Part shown: positions 44,885 to 54,600 of the stretch, piece by piece
How positions within the stretch are numbered: position 1 is the first letter of the stretch
Layout of the letters: every line of letters starts with the position of its first letter
NCBI RefSeq assembly: GCF_002954705.1
Contig: NZ_MSCO01000002.1
Span: 1,230,956-1,294,955, forward strand
Direction of reading: 5' to 3'
From: Aliivibrio sifiae
GTDB lineage: Bacteria; Pseudomonadota; Gammaproteobacteria; Enterobacterales; Vibrionaceae
DNA length: 64,000 nucleotides
Notes under the pieces: generated by a model
Databases searched by the model: none
Seen by the model: only the letters and a program-made list of their open reading frames with translations
Told to the model about the DNA's origin: nothing
Translations under genes and position numbers: made by a program

Positions 44885-45952
44885 ATGAAAAAAGAACGCA
44901 CTTTAATTATCAATAAAAGAATCGCTTTATTAGGAGTTACCGTTATGGCCTTAACCTTTTCTTATTTTCAACAAGGTGAAAAGACTAAACCTGTCCGTTT
45001 TAAAAACAGTGAAACAGAATACACAACCAGTGCGAGTAATATTTGGGATATCGCTAAAGCCTACATTTCAACGACTCGAACTGAAGCTACACCAAAAAAT
45101 ACGGTACCTGTTCAAACGATTTCTATTGATAATTTAATGCAAGAAAAAGAAGCAGTATTATATCGTCTTGGTCATTCTAGTGTTTTAATTAAACTTGATG
45201 GAAAACTAATCTTAACTGATCCGGTTTTTAGTGATCGCGCCTCTCCTGTTCAATGGGCTGGCCCTAAGCGTTTTCATCAGGCACCAATTTCTATTTCTGA
45301 TCTTCCAACAATTCAAGTGGTTGCTATCAGTCATGATCATTACGATCATCTTGATAAGCACGCGGTAAAATTATTAAACGACAAAGTCGAGCATTTTGTT
45401 GTGCCACTTCGCGTAGGCGCACTCTTGAAAAAATGGGGGGTCGCAGAAGATAAAATTACTGAATTTGATTGGTGGCAATCAACCACAGTAAGTAACATTG
45501 AGTTTTCATTAGCTCCTACTCAACATTTCTCTGGCCGTGGTTTAACGGACAAAAACAGCACATTATGGGGAAGTTGGGCAATTAAAGGTGAGCAAGCGAA
45601 TGTCTTTTTCAGCGGTGATTCAGGCTATTTTTCTGGATTTAAAGAGATAGGCGAAAAATACGGCCCGTTCGATTTAACCATGATAGAAACGGGTGCATAT
45701 AATGATTTATGGTCAGATATCCATATGTTTCCATCACAAAGCGTACAAGCGCACTTAGATGTAAAAGGCAAAGCCATGATGCCAATTCATAACAGTACTT
45801 TTGATTTAGCATTACACGATTGGCAAGATCCTCTTGAACAAGTGACAACAATCAGTGAAGAGAAAAACGTAAAATTAATCACACCAATGATTGGTGAAAA
45901 AGTAATAATCACAGAGCCAAAGCCAACCTCTCTCTGGTGGCGTAATATGTAA
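44885..45952 (+). CDS. membrane-anchored metallo-beta-lactamase-fold hydrolase (NAPE-PLD/UlaG-like)
   Basis: A 355-residue protein with an N-terminal membrane anchor (residues 11-27, RIALLGVTVMALTFSYF) and a metal-dependent hydrolase domain. The metal motif is H150-DH152-x-D154-H155 (AISHDHYDHLD), preceded by YRLGHSSVLIKLDGKLILTDPVF, and later ligands are in PTQHFSGRGL and FFSGDSGYF. This layout matches the group that includes NAPE-phospholipase D and UlaG-like lactonases. A phosphodiesterase activity is plausible but unproven. The TetR repressor divergent from it presumably controls its expression. Confidence 0.85.
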   Translation: MKKERTLIINKRIALLGVTVMALTFSYFQQGEKTKPVRFKNSETEYTTSASNIWDIAKAYISTTRTEATPKNTVPVQTISIDNLMQEKEAVLYRLGHSSVLIKLDGKLILTDPVFSDRASPVQWAGPKRFHQAPISISDLPTIQVVAISHDHYDHLDKHAVKLLNDKVEHFVVPLRVGALLKKWGVAEDKITEFDWWQSTTVSNIEFSLAPTQHFSGRGLTDKNSTLWGSWAIKGEQANVFFSGDSGYFSGFKEIGEKYGPFDLTMIETGAYNDLWSDIHMFPSQSVQAHLDVKGKAMMPIHNSTFDLALHDWQDPLEQVTTISEEKNVKLITPMIGEKVIITEPKPTSLWWRNM

Positions 45953-45973
45953 TTCACCATTCATAATAAACAC

Positions 45974-46009
45974 ACGAATTGAGGGAAAATATTCACTCTC
46001 AATTCGTTT
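45974..46009 (+). terminator. probable terminator of the metallo-hydrolase gene
   Basis: ACGAATTGAG (45974-45983) pairs with CTCAATTCGT (45998-46007), a 10-bp stem with a 14-base loop, followed by TTTA. The long loop and short T tract make it moderate. Confidence 0.55.
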
Positions 46010-46148
46010 AAAACGTGAGCATCAACCAAGAACATTAACAACCTATTCGACAGCCTCTCCTTCCTCTGCCAGTCTTTTTCTTGCTCTGTAATTTATTTAA
46101 ATTCAAGCACCTTCATCTATGTCCAATGAATACAATTAAGGAATCTCT

Positions 46149-47903
46149 ATGCAGTGGAAAGCATCAACTCTCGCGCTATTAGTTTCGACCTCTCTTATTA
46201 CTCCAATATCATTTGCAACTCAAACGGCGGACAATGTTGCCCCAGAAGCAGCAACAGGGTTAACCAAGCAGAACCTAGTTGAAGGAAAAGAGTGGATGAT
46301 CGCATCAGCAAATCCTTATGCTAGTGAAGCGGGTGCTGAAATGCTGCGTAAAGGCGGTAATGCGATTGATGCAATGGTAGCAACACAACTGGTACTTGGG
46401 CTAGTAGAACCTCAATCCTCTGGCATTGGTGGTGGTGCATTTCTGGTGTACTGGGATGCAAAAAAGAATGCATTAACCACCTTTGATGGGCGAGAGACAG
46501 CACCATTAGAAGTGACCCCTCAATTATTTCAGGATGACAAAGGCCAACCTCTTAAGTTTTATGATGCCGTAGTCGGAGGGCGATCTGTTGGTACTCCTGG
46601 TACAGTAAAATTGATGTGGGATACTCATCAAAAACTAGGCAAACTGGATTGGAAAACCTTATTTGAACCCGCTATAAAACTGGCAATGAATGGATTCACT
46701 GTTAGCCCACGTTTAGCTAAACTGGTTGATAATGACCAAGAATTTTTACAACGTTCTGCTGCCGCTAAAGCCTACTTCTTTAACCAAGATGGTTCTCCAA
46801 TTAAAGCAGGGCAACAACTTAAAAATCCAGATTATGCTAAAACACTACAGGCTATTTCTGAGCAAGGCGCTGTCGCTTTTTATCAAGGAAAAATTGCACA
46901 AGATATTGTTAACACAGTAAGAAATGAAACCTCAAATCCCGGAGTACTTAACCTCATTGATTTTACTGCTTATCAAATAAAAGAGCGTGAACCTGTCTGC
47001 GCCCCATATCGCCAATATGCCATTTGTGGAATGGGGCCACCAAGCTCAGGTGCATTAGCGCTTGGACAAATAATGGGAATATTAAGTCATTACCCAATCT
47101 CAGACATGGGCAAAGATAGCGTACAAAGCTGGCGCTTATTAGGAGATGCTTCTCGCTTAGCCTTTGCTGATCGCGGTAAATACATGGCAGACAGTGATTA
47201 TGTCCCAATGCCTACTCAAGGACTTTTAAATCAAGATTATTTAAAACAACGCGCAGAATTACTCAAAGAAAAAAAGGCATTAACTGAAACCTCGGCAGGC
47301 TCACCACCGTGGTTTCATGCTAAGAATTACGCATTAGATGAAGCGATTGAATTACCTTCAACTAGCCACTTTTCGATTATCGATAAAGACCGTAATGTGG
47401 TTTCAATCACCACCACAATAGAAAACGGGTTTGGTTCTCGATTAATGGTTGGTGGATTCTTATTAAATAATGAATTAACCGATTTTTCTTTTAGAAGCCA
47501 TGTTGATGGTGTCCCAATTGCCAATCGTATTGAACCGGGAAAACGCCCGAGATCATCCATGGCACCGACCATTGTAATGGAAGATAATAAACCGTATATG
47601 GCTATTGGCTCACCGGGAGGGAGCCAAATAATTGGATATGTAGCAAAAACTCTCGTTGCTCATCTAGATTGGAATTTAAACCTACAACAAGCCATCGATT
47701 TACCTAATATGAACAATCGATTTGGGGCATTTGAAATTGAAAAAGACACCACCGCTGAATCATGGGGTCCTAAGTTAGAAAAGCTAGGATTTAAAGTTCA
47801 AGTTAAGGAATTAAACTCAGGGGTTCAAGCGATTAAACTGCAAGGGAATTCTCTTGTGGGTGCTGCTGATCCTCGCCGTGAGGGTAAGGTGGTAACGCAA
47901 TAA
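46149..47903 (+). CDS. ggt: gamma-glutamyltransferase (glutathione hydrolase)
   Basis: A 584-residue periplasmic enzyme that removes or transfers the gamma-glutamyl group of glutathione. A signal peptide (residues 1-23, ending TPISFATQ) is followed by the large subunit. The precursor self-cleaves before the catalytic threonine, here Thr405 in ELPSTSHFSIIDKD, giving the small subunit. GSRLMVGGFLLNNELTDFSF and SSMAPTIVMEDNKP, then GSPGGSQIIGYV, form the substrate and oxyanion sites. The residue after Thr405 is Ser where E. coli has Thr. A terminator follows. It would let the cell use glutathione and gamma-glutamyl peptides as amino acid sources. Confidence 0.93.
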   Translation: MQWKASTLALLVSTSLITPISFATQTADNVAPEAATGLTKQNLVEGKEWMIASANPYASEAGAEMLRKGGNAIDAMVATQLVLGLVEPQSSGIGGGAFLVYWDAKKNALTTFDGRETAPLEVTPQLFQDDKGQPLKFYDAVVGGRSVGTPGTVKLMWDTHQKLGKLDWKTLFEPAIKLAMNGFTVSPRLAKLVDNDQEFLQRSAAAKAYFFNQDGSPIKAGQQLKNPDYAKTLQAISEQGAVAFYQGKIAQDIVNTVRNETSNPGVLNLIDFTAYQIKEREPVCAPYRQYAICGMGPPSSGALALGQIMGILSHYPISDMGKDSVQSWRLLGDASRLAFADRGKYMADSDYVPMPTQGLLNQDYLKQRAELLKEKKALTETSAGSPPWFHAKNYALDEAIELPSTSHFSIIDKDRNVVSITTTIENGFGSRLMVGGFLLNNELTDFSFRSHVDGVPIANRIEPGKRPRSSMAPTIVMEDNKPYMAIGSPGGSQIIGYVAKTLVAHLDWNLNLQQAIDLPNMNNRFGAFEIEKDTTAESWGPKLEKLGFKVQVKELNSGVQAIKLQGNSLVGAADPRREGKVVTQ

Positions 47904-47913
47904 ACGGGAGTTT

Positions 47914-47950
47914 AGTGGTAACAATAGCGAGTCATTGTTACCACTCTTTT
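47914..47950 (+). terminator. intrinsic terminator of ggt
   Basis: AGTGGTAACAAT (47914-47925) pairs with ATTGTTACCACT (47934-47945), a perfect 12-bp stem, followed by CTTTT. The remaining 48 kb-side gap up to 48228 is AT-rich without a gene. Confidence 0.88.
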
Positions 47951-48177
47951 CCTTAGAATAGTTAATTTTCTTCTAAAAATATACGAGGCATATAGAAGAA
48001 ATGATATAACTATTCTATTGACAGAATATAAGAATAGCGTATTTTCACCTACTTTTTATTATAAAAATCAATAACTAAACAACACTCATGAACACAACAT
48101 AAACCCCACCAAAGCACCCTTCTTTGTTAATGTTTTATTTACTTATGTAACTATATTTTTATATTTCTTGAATTCTT

Positions 48178-48207
48178 TATCCGTACAGCTCATTTATTAT
48201 ACGGGTA
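48178..48207 (+). repeat. inverted repeat in the mshC-like upstream region (copy 1)
   Basis: TATCCGTA (48178-48185) and TACGGGTA (48200-48207) form an imperfect inverted repeat 22 bp before the first mshC-like gene. The same element recurs at 49288-49318 before the second copy, with different sequence between the arms, so it was kept through duplication. It could be an operator. Confidence 0.5.
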
Positions 48208-48228
48208 ATATTTTTATAATGAAAAAAA

Positions 48229-48756
48229 ATGACTCGAACTCATACCTATGGATTCACATTAATTAAGTTGATCTCGGTGATCGTTTTAATCTCAATTATA
48301 TCGCTTAGTGCTAACAGCTATTTCTCCGGAATAAGCAGTGTGTCAGCCCAAACCTTACAGACAGAATTACTTCACTCTTTGCGTTTACCTCAAATTAGAT
48401 CGATGAACCGCAGTGGTTATTGCAATCGTTGGTTAACCGATGAATCTAGAGCTCAACAAGTTAGTTTGGAGCAGCGTATAAATAATTGCGCAAATTCTTT
48501 TCCTAACAACCAAACAGATAATGATTATCTCGAAAACCAAGACATCAGCTATGTGGCATCACTTGCCAAATATGATGTCTATTTCTCTTTACAGCTCGGC
48601 TCAACACCTATCACATTGAACTCTCCATACGCTTTAGATTTTGACCCAATGGGAAGAGTAAAACAATGCCGAAATAGTGACTGTGAAATAGTAATTAACG
48701 GCGCTTCAACTCAAAAGATATGTATCGAAATGGAAGGATATATTCATGCGTGCTAA
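48229..48756 (+). CDS. MshC-like minor pilin, duplicate copy with Lys at +5
   Basis: A 175-residue type IV pilin-like protein, a diverged copy of the one at 49339-49866 (many identical blocks such as SANSYFSGISSVS and YVASLAKY). The prepilin site is G8 followed by FTLIKLISVIV; position +5 is Lys instead of the nearly invariant Glu needed for pilin assembly, and the second copy keeps Glu. The mature protein has a helical stalk and a disulfide-linked C-terminal region ending CIEMEGYIHAC. Because its partner mshD-like gene is truncated, this copy is probably decaying, though the frame is intact. Confidence 0.75.
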   Translation: MTRTHTYGFTLIKLISVIVLISIISLSANSYFSGISSVSAQTLQTELLHSLRLPQIRSMNRSGYCNRWLTDESRAQQVSLEQRINNCANSFPNNQTDNDYLENQDISYVASLAKYDVYFSLQLGSTPITLNSPYALDFDPMGRVKQCRNSDCEIVINGASTQKICIEMEGYIHAC

Positions 48757-49000
48757 TGCTAAAACTGGCTTTAGTTTAATTTCCATCATTCTTTCCATTG
48801 TTGTAATGAGTTTTGCATTAATGACATTAAGCATACTGCTTTTTCCACGAATTCAAGATAGCGCTCAAATAATACAATCAGCCAAAGCTGCTGAGTTAGG
48901 TGCCGCAATAATGGATGAAATTACAGGGCGTTCATATGATGAAAATAGTGGTCCTAATGGAGGGCTTCCTGAATGTAATCGCCCACGCTCATTCCCTTGA
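48746..49000 (+). pseudogene. truncated MshD-like pilin copy (nonsense mutation)
   Basis: This 84-codon frame begins MRANAKTGFSLISIILSIVV and matches the first part of the MshD-like gene at 49856. Its stop TGA (48998-49000) stands where the full copy has TGC, inside the aligned phrase TAPKKLG versus TAPDQLG that continues after the stop. So a nonsense change ended the gene, and a long hairpin terminator now occupies the sequence just beyond. It overlaps the preceding MshC-like copy by 11 bp, as in the intact pair. Confidence 0.75.
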
Positions 49001-49017
49001 ACAGCTCCAAAAAAATT

Positions 49018-49063
49018 AGGTTCATCGCGGCTTTCCGGGGAAAGCCGCGATGAACCTTTTTTA
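49018..49063 (+). terminator. very strong terminator with 19-bp perfect stem
   Basis: AGGTTCATCGCGGCTTTCC (49018-49036) pairs perfectly with GGAAAGCCGCGATGAACCT (49039-49057), loop GG, followed by a T run. It lies inside what was the mshD-like reading frame of the decayed copy. The remaining sequence up to 49338 is AT-rich and carries the upstream region of the intact pilin operon. Confidence 0.93.
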
Positions 49064-49287
49064 TATATAAACAAATAAGTTACTAAAGAGAATCCCGTCA
49101 CCTTTGATGCCATCGCTCAATAACCTAGCGACTAAAGCAGACCAAACCGAAATCCCATAAGAAGTTATTAAAAATATTTATTGACTGACAGTGAAAAGTA
49201 AGCAATAAAGTATTTCACAATGGATATACACAAAAACAGGAAAGTACTCACTAAATTTATGCTTATTTTACTTCTCTTAAGAACTTT

Positions 49288-49318
49288 TATCCGTAGACTG
49301 TCAAACTTTCATACGGTT
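49288..49318 (+). repeat. inverted repeat in the mshC-like upstream region (copy 2)
   Basis: TATCCGTA (49288-49295) with TACGGTTA around 49312-49319, about 20 bp before the start codon. It is the counterpart of the element at 48178-48207. Confidence 0.5.
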
Positions 49319-49338
49319 AATATTTTGTAACGAAAAAA

Positions 49339-49866
49339 ATGCATCGTAATCATACACATGGATTCACCTTAATTGAGCTTATTGCGGTCATCGTTTTAAT
49401 CTCAATCGTATCTCTCAGTGCTAATAGCTATTTCTCCGGAATTAGTAGCGTATCGACGCAAACATTAAAAACAGAGTTACTGCATTCACTACGCTTAACA
49501 CAAATTCGAGCCATGAATAGAAATGGATTTTGTAATCGCTGGTTAATTGATGAGCATAGAGCACAGCAAGTCAGCCTAAAGCTGAAACCAGATACGTGCT
49601 CAACGGCATTCCCTAATACTCAAAAAAGTAACGAATACCTTGAAAATCAAGACGTCACTTACGTTGCTTCACTAGCAAAATATAATGCTGTTTTTGCATT
49701 GAAGGTTAATTCAAATTTAATCGCTCCAACCACACCTTATGCATTAGATTTCGATTCAATCGGAAGAGTTAAACAATGTGCAAACACACGCTGTGAAATA
49801 ATGATTTACGGCACATCAACACAAAAAATATGTATTGAGACAGAAGGCTATATTCATGCGTGCTAA
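49339..49866 (+). CDS. mshC: MshC-like minor pilin
   Basis: A 175-residue type IV minor pilin of the MSHA biogenesis type. The leader is MHRNHTHG, and cleavage before Phe9 exposes FTLIELIAVIVLISIVS with the conserved Glu at +5. The C-terminal half has cysteines (CNRW; KQCANTRC; CIE...HAC) that probably form disulfides. It overlaps the MshD-like gene by 11 bp and is the first gene of the intact five-gene block, mshC-D-O-P-Q in Vibrio order. The symbol rests on gene order and size rather than strong motif identity. Confidence 0.75.
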   Translation: MHRNHTHGFTLIELIAVIVLISIVSLSANSYFSGISSVSTQTLKTELLHSLRLTQIRAMNRNGFCNRWLIDEHRAQQVSLKLKPDTCSTAFPNTQKSNEYLENQDVTYVASLAKYNAVFALKVNSNLIAPTTPYALDFDSIGRVKQCANTRCEIMIYGTSTQKICIETEGYIHAC

Positions 49867-50419
49867 TCAACAAACAGGCTTTAGTTTAATCTCTATTGTT
49901 CTATCGATTATTCTTATTAGCTTTGCCTTAATAACATTGACCGTATTGTTGTTTCCGCGCGCTCAAAACAATGCTCAACTCATCCATTCAACTAAGGCAG
50001 CAGAGCTAGGCGCTGCGGTAATGGATGAAATCATCGGGCGTAAATACGATGAAAATAGCGGCCCAAATGGTGGGGTACCAGAATGTAATAGTTCATTAGG
50101 TAAAACTTGCACAGCTCCCGACCAACTAGGCCCCGATACTACCGAGGTTATCAATGGTATTCCCGATCGCACTTTATTTAACGATATCGATGATTTTAAT
50201 GGATTATCAGGCAGCGTTAAAGATGTATTAGGTGATGATTTAGCTCTGGTTTACCCAAATTTTTCTATTTCTATTCACGTTTTCTATGATGCCAATATCA
50301 ATCGAAAACTTGATGGCGTTCCAGATGTTATTTCAGGCAACAATAAACGTATTGTTGTCGATGTAACTGACCCAAGTAGACAACATTATGTATTCTCAGT
50401 TATTAGAGGGAATTTTTAA
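49856..50419 (+). CDS. mshD: MshD-like minor pilin
   Basis: A 187-residue pilin-like protein: MRANQQTG leader, then FSLISIVLSIILISFALITL as the N-terminal helix. The +5 residue is Ser, as is usual for this minor-pilin class (PilV/MshD type). A conserved block DENSGPNGGVPECN precedes a probable disulfide region. ATG at 49856 is preceded by AGAAGG; an in-frame ATG at 49835 lies inside mshC and would spoil the leader. Its stop overlaps the next start (TAATG), showing translational coupling. Confidence 0.78.
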   Translation: MRANQQTGFSLISIVLSIILISFALITLTVLLFPRAQNNAQLIHSTKAAELGAAVMDEIIGRKYDENSGPNGGVPECNSSLGKTCTAPDQLGPDTTEVINGIPDRTLFNDIDDFNGLSGSVKDVLGDDLALVYPNFSISIHVFYDANINRKLDGVPDVISGNNKRIVVDVTDPSRQHYVFSVIRGNF

Positions 50420-51216
50420 TGCACTTACCTAATAGTGGATTCACACTTATTGAAATGACTATTTCAATTGTAGTACTTGCCATCATTGGTCTATCTCTTA
50501 GTGCCATAATCCAACACAGTATGACAATATATGCCGATACTACAGACAGAGAAGAACTGATTCTTCAGGGCCGTTTTGTCACAGAGCGTATGCATAAAGA
50601 GATCCGTGATGCTATTCCAAATAGTTTGCAAGTTAACTCAACTGGAACCTGTATCGAATGGTTGCCTATCGTCAACACAGCAGTCTATGAAACTCTACCA
50701 ATAAAACCGATGAGTTCCTCTACCCTTCGAATCTTACCAGAAAGAGAGGTAAAATCGGGAGATCGACTTGTTGTTATGCCAACATCTGCAACAAACTTAT
50801 TATCTGCGCTTCCAACAAATGGTCTTGGACGAACAGCTCAAGTTAAACAAGATGTGCTTTTTACCGCAGGTGAGGATGCAACAATGATCGATGTGACTCT
50901 AACTCAAGCAACGAGTTTTGAGGTCAGTTCACCTGCCCACCGTTTATATATATACAGAGAACCACTTGCTTATTGCTTAGAAGGAGCTCAATTATTCCGA
51001 TACTCCGATTACCCACTATCACGTAGTGAATTATCCCCAGCAGGATTATCTAACGGAAAACGTCAACTCATGTCTGGTAATATCAAAAATGCATCCTTCC
51101 AAATTGAACACCCATCTTTGGTTCGTAACGGTTTAGTTAAGATGCTATTTATTTTTAGCGATAATAATGAAGAGGTAAGATTGGATCATGATGTTCTTAT
51201 CTTCAACACGCCCTAG
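50419..51216 (+). CDS. mshO: MshO-like minor pilin
   Basis: A 265-residue type IV pilin-like protein of the PilW/MshO class. The short leader MHLPNSG precedes FTLIEMTISIVVLAIIGLSLS with Glu at +5. The globular part includes GRFVTERMHKEIRDAIPNSLQV, a phrase common in MshO/PilW proteins. It begins within the TAATG overlap with mshD and runs 29 bp into the next gene. In MSHA systems it is thought to help pilus assembly at the inner membrane. Confidence 0.82.
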   Translation: MHLPNSGFTLIEMTISIVVLAIIGLSLSAIIQHSMTIYADTTDREELILQGRFVTERMHKEIRDAIPNSLQVNSTGTCIEWLPIVNTAVYETLPIKPMSSSTLRILPEREVKSGDRLVVMPTSATNLLSALPTNGLGRTAQVKQDVLFTAGEDATMIDVTLTQATSFEVSSPAHRLYIYREPLAYCLEGAQLFRYSDYPLSRSELSPAGLSNGKRQLMSGNIKNASFQIEHPSLVRNGLVKMLFIFSDNNEEVRLDHDVLIFNTP

Positions 51217-51619
51217 TCGCTCTCAGGGCTCAGCCTTAATTCTTACCGTATTTATTCTTGTTGTTGTGGCTTTTCTTGCCTTAATGATGATGAGAAACCA
51301 ACAAAAGGTGAATACTCATACTGTCACTGCGGTAATGGGAACTCGCACCAACATGGCTGCTCAATCAGGAATACAACTTGATATTAGTGCTTTTTATATG
51401 TCAAACGCGGGCAGTTGTTTCGTTGCAAAAAACACTGCCGTTATTTATACCTTTGAAGGTGATGGTTTATCTCAATGTATTGCTAGTGTCACCTGCTCAA
51501 CTAATGGCAAATTAGACTCCGGAATAGTTGTCCACCAATTAGTCAGTACAGCTCAATGCAAATTTGGCTCCACCTCCTTACAACGTATTATTGAAGTAGG
51601 TATTCGTGATGCAAGTTAA
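51188..51619 (+). CDS. mshP: MshP-like membrane protein (PilX class)
   Basis: A 143-residue protein with one N-terminal membrane helix after a short basic start (SRSQGSALILTVFILVVVAFLALMMM), as in PilX/MshP proteins that lack the usual G-F cleavage phrase but keep a hydrophobic stalk. The cysteine-containing C-terminal part (GSCFVAKN; CIASVTC; AQCKFG) is likely disulfide-bonded in the periplasm. ATG at 51188 or 51191 may be used. It overlaps both neighbours, so it is within the operon. Confidence 0.78.
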   Translation: MMFLSSTRPSRSQGSALILTVFILVVVAFLALMMMRNQQKVNTHTVTAVMGTRTNMAAQSGIQLDISAFYMSNAGSCFVAKNTAVIYTFEGDGLSQCIASVTCSTNGKLDSGIVVHQLVSTAQCKFGSTSLQRIIEVGIRDAS

Positions 51620-54600
51620 TTTATCTTCTAAAATCGGCATTTTATCGGTTTTTTTTAGCGTATTTTCTCTCTCTTCAACTGCGCACGCTTTTCAAAATAT
51701 TGACCGCGATACTTACTTCCCTGGCGTTGCCCAAGGGCATAAAAGTTATAATGAAAACTGCCCATACGCGCAATTAGAGCTCAATAACTCAGCTAAAATT
51801 AATGAAACTCAAGGTGCCTCTTTAAATTATTGCTCCAGTAACAAAGGCGCAGGATTACCAAGTAATAGCTGTGATGATGGGCGTGGTGGTTATCAATCAT
51901 GTGAGATCACAGGCAATGTTGCACCTTCTCTATCGCTAGGGCACTTCCAAATAGAGCAAACCACCAGAAACAAAGTTTGTAATACAGGAAGCAAAGCATT
52001 TAAAGCAAAGAAATATAATCGGATAGAGATCCGAGATACTTGTCAGGTTAGTCTTAGTAACACGGGTAAATTAATCCATATTGCAAGTTTAGATCTCGAA
52101 GATAAAGCAAAGCTTACTCTGACTTCAGGAGATTATTGGATTAAGCAAATATCAACAAGCGGCAATGCTAATATCTATATTTCTGGTGATGTTCGCTTAT
52201 TTGTTTATTATGATTTGCTTTTAAATAACGATACCAAAATCACTCTTGAAAATAATGCCTCTCTCACTGTTATTGGGTTTAATGATATACAGTTAAACAA
52301 TAATTCCTCTTTAGAGGGAGACGTATACGCGAATAATCGTCTTTCATTAAATAATGATAGTTATATCAAGGGCCGAATATCGAGCAAAAAATTGTTCATG
52401 GAAGGCGATAGCCGTATCAATGATGAAGTAACACCTCCTGAACCACCAGCCTTCCCTGTATTATCGCTTCGCTTAGATGAAGATTCATGGGATGGTTCAT
52501 ATGGTGAAGTACTTGATAGCTCAGGAAATGGCTTTAACGGCACTACCAAAAACTCACCTCAACCAAGAAAAGACAATCCTGCGTTACCTATTGATATCAA
52601 TAAGATGGGAACCTGTGGTTATGGAAATTTCAACCACTCTCAAGCGCAATACATTGAAGTGCCTCATAATAGTAAATTATCAAATGAAGATGAGATCACT
52701 GTCAGTGCATGGGTCAATCCTCGCTCTTACCCTCATAATGGTAGACTTTCTACTATTATTTCTAAAAACGGTAACTATGAATTTCACTTAAATTCTCGTG
52801 GTCAAATAAACTGGTATTGGGAACTAAAAAATACCAATTACCCAATGAACCTGACTACTTCTCAAAGCATTCCTGTAAATAACTGGTCTCATGTCATTAT
52901 TCGCTATAACGCACACGATAGAAACAAAGCGTCAATATTCATTAACGGCCAAGAAGTAAAATCTATTGTTGAAGATGTACAACCATTACGACATCTAAAA
53001 GAAAACACTCAACCAGTGCAAGTGGCAAATGACTATGATTTATCTCGTACCTTTGATGGCTTAATCGATGAAGTAAAGATTTTCGATCAAGCGCTAAATG
53101 ACACACAAATTCATGAATTATATGAACTCCGACACCCGTGCCCAGATAACGTTCTACCAACCTGTTACGAAGATGATTTTAACAACACTAATCTCAGCAG
53201 TAATTGGGTGACTAGCGCAAGTAGTGGTCGTTTTATCCCAAGAATTATTAATGGACGATTACAGCTAACACAAGCAACAAGAGCGCAATCAACAGCATCA
53301 TCTTATCAATATCTTTACCCTGCTCTTGGTAACAAGATTGAGGTTGAATTTGATTATATGGCGTATGGCGGTAATGGTGCCGATGGCCTTGCTATTGTAT
53401 TTTCTGATGCAAATATCACCCCTCAAGCTGGTGCTTTTGGTGGACCTTTAGGTTATGGATTTAAAAATAACTCAGAAGCAGTAAAACCTGGCTTTACTGG
53501 CGGCTGGCTTGGTATTGGTCTTGATGAATATGGTAATTACTCTAAAGAAGGTGGTTCAACAAATCATTCATCTTATTCCACAGATCAATCTGTTGTATTA
53601 CGTGGTTCAGGACAAAATTATTCCGGTTATAACTACATTATCGGTAATAAAGTAACCCCTGACATTGATAATAATAACGGCAATAGCAAAACACATCGCT
53701 ACCGCATTACTATCGATTCAAGAAGTAATAATACTGCAAATGTTACCGTTGAACGCAGTGTCCAATGGAAAGGGGACAGCCCTCGTTTTGGCACAATTAT
53801 TGGTCCTATCAACGTGCTTGCTCCTCAATACAATCAAGCAGCAGTCCCTGATAATTTCATTATGTCGTTAACAGGATCAACGGGGCAACTGTATAACACT
53901 CATGAAATCGACAACTTCAAAGTGTGTGTTTTGTACTCAAAACCAATTGGAGAACAAATAGATCACTTTGAATTTGATCATTCAGGTGAAGGCTCTACTT
54001 GTGATGTCTCTGATGTGACTTTGCGAGCTTGTGTGGACGAATCTTGCTCTACCTTATTTACAGATGATGTCGATGTCACTTTAAGCACCTCAAACTTAGG
54101 GGGTGACGGTTATTGGTTAAATGGCAATCATATTACCATGCGTAATGGCGTAGCTAATTTATCTATCGGGAAACCAACACAAGGTAACGTAACCTTAGGG
54201 GTCGTGAGTTCTGAACCATCAACCAAACCATTTAGTGATACCTTATGTAGCATTAACGGCCAATCACTGAGTAAGAACAACTGTTCTTTAACATTCAAAC
54301 CTGAAGGATTAACGGTGATTGTCCCTGATAAGTTAGCGAATAAGCCAGTCTATGCAACCATAAAAGGATGTGGGAACACCTTTACTGGCACCAAACAAAT
54401 TCAGCTATGGTCTGACTATATTAATCCAAATACAGCGAACATTATTGGTTCTCCAACGGTTTCGATTGTTGAAAATAATGGATGGAAAACGATAGGAAAA
54501 ACAGAGTCCTCAGCAACGTCAGTCTCTTTAAATTTTGTAAATAACGAAGCGAAACTCCCTCTAAATTACTCTGATGCAGGTCAATTACAATTAAATGTAA

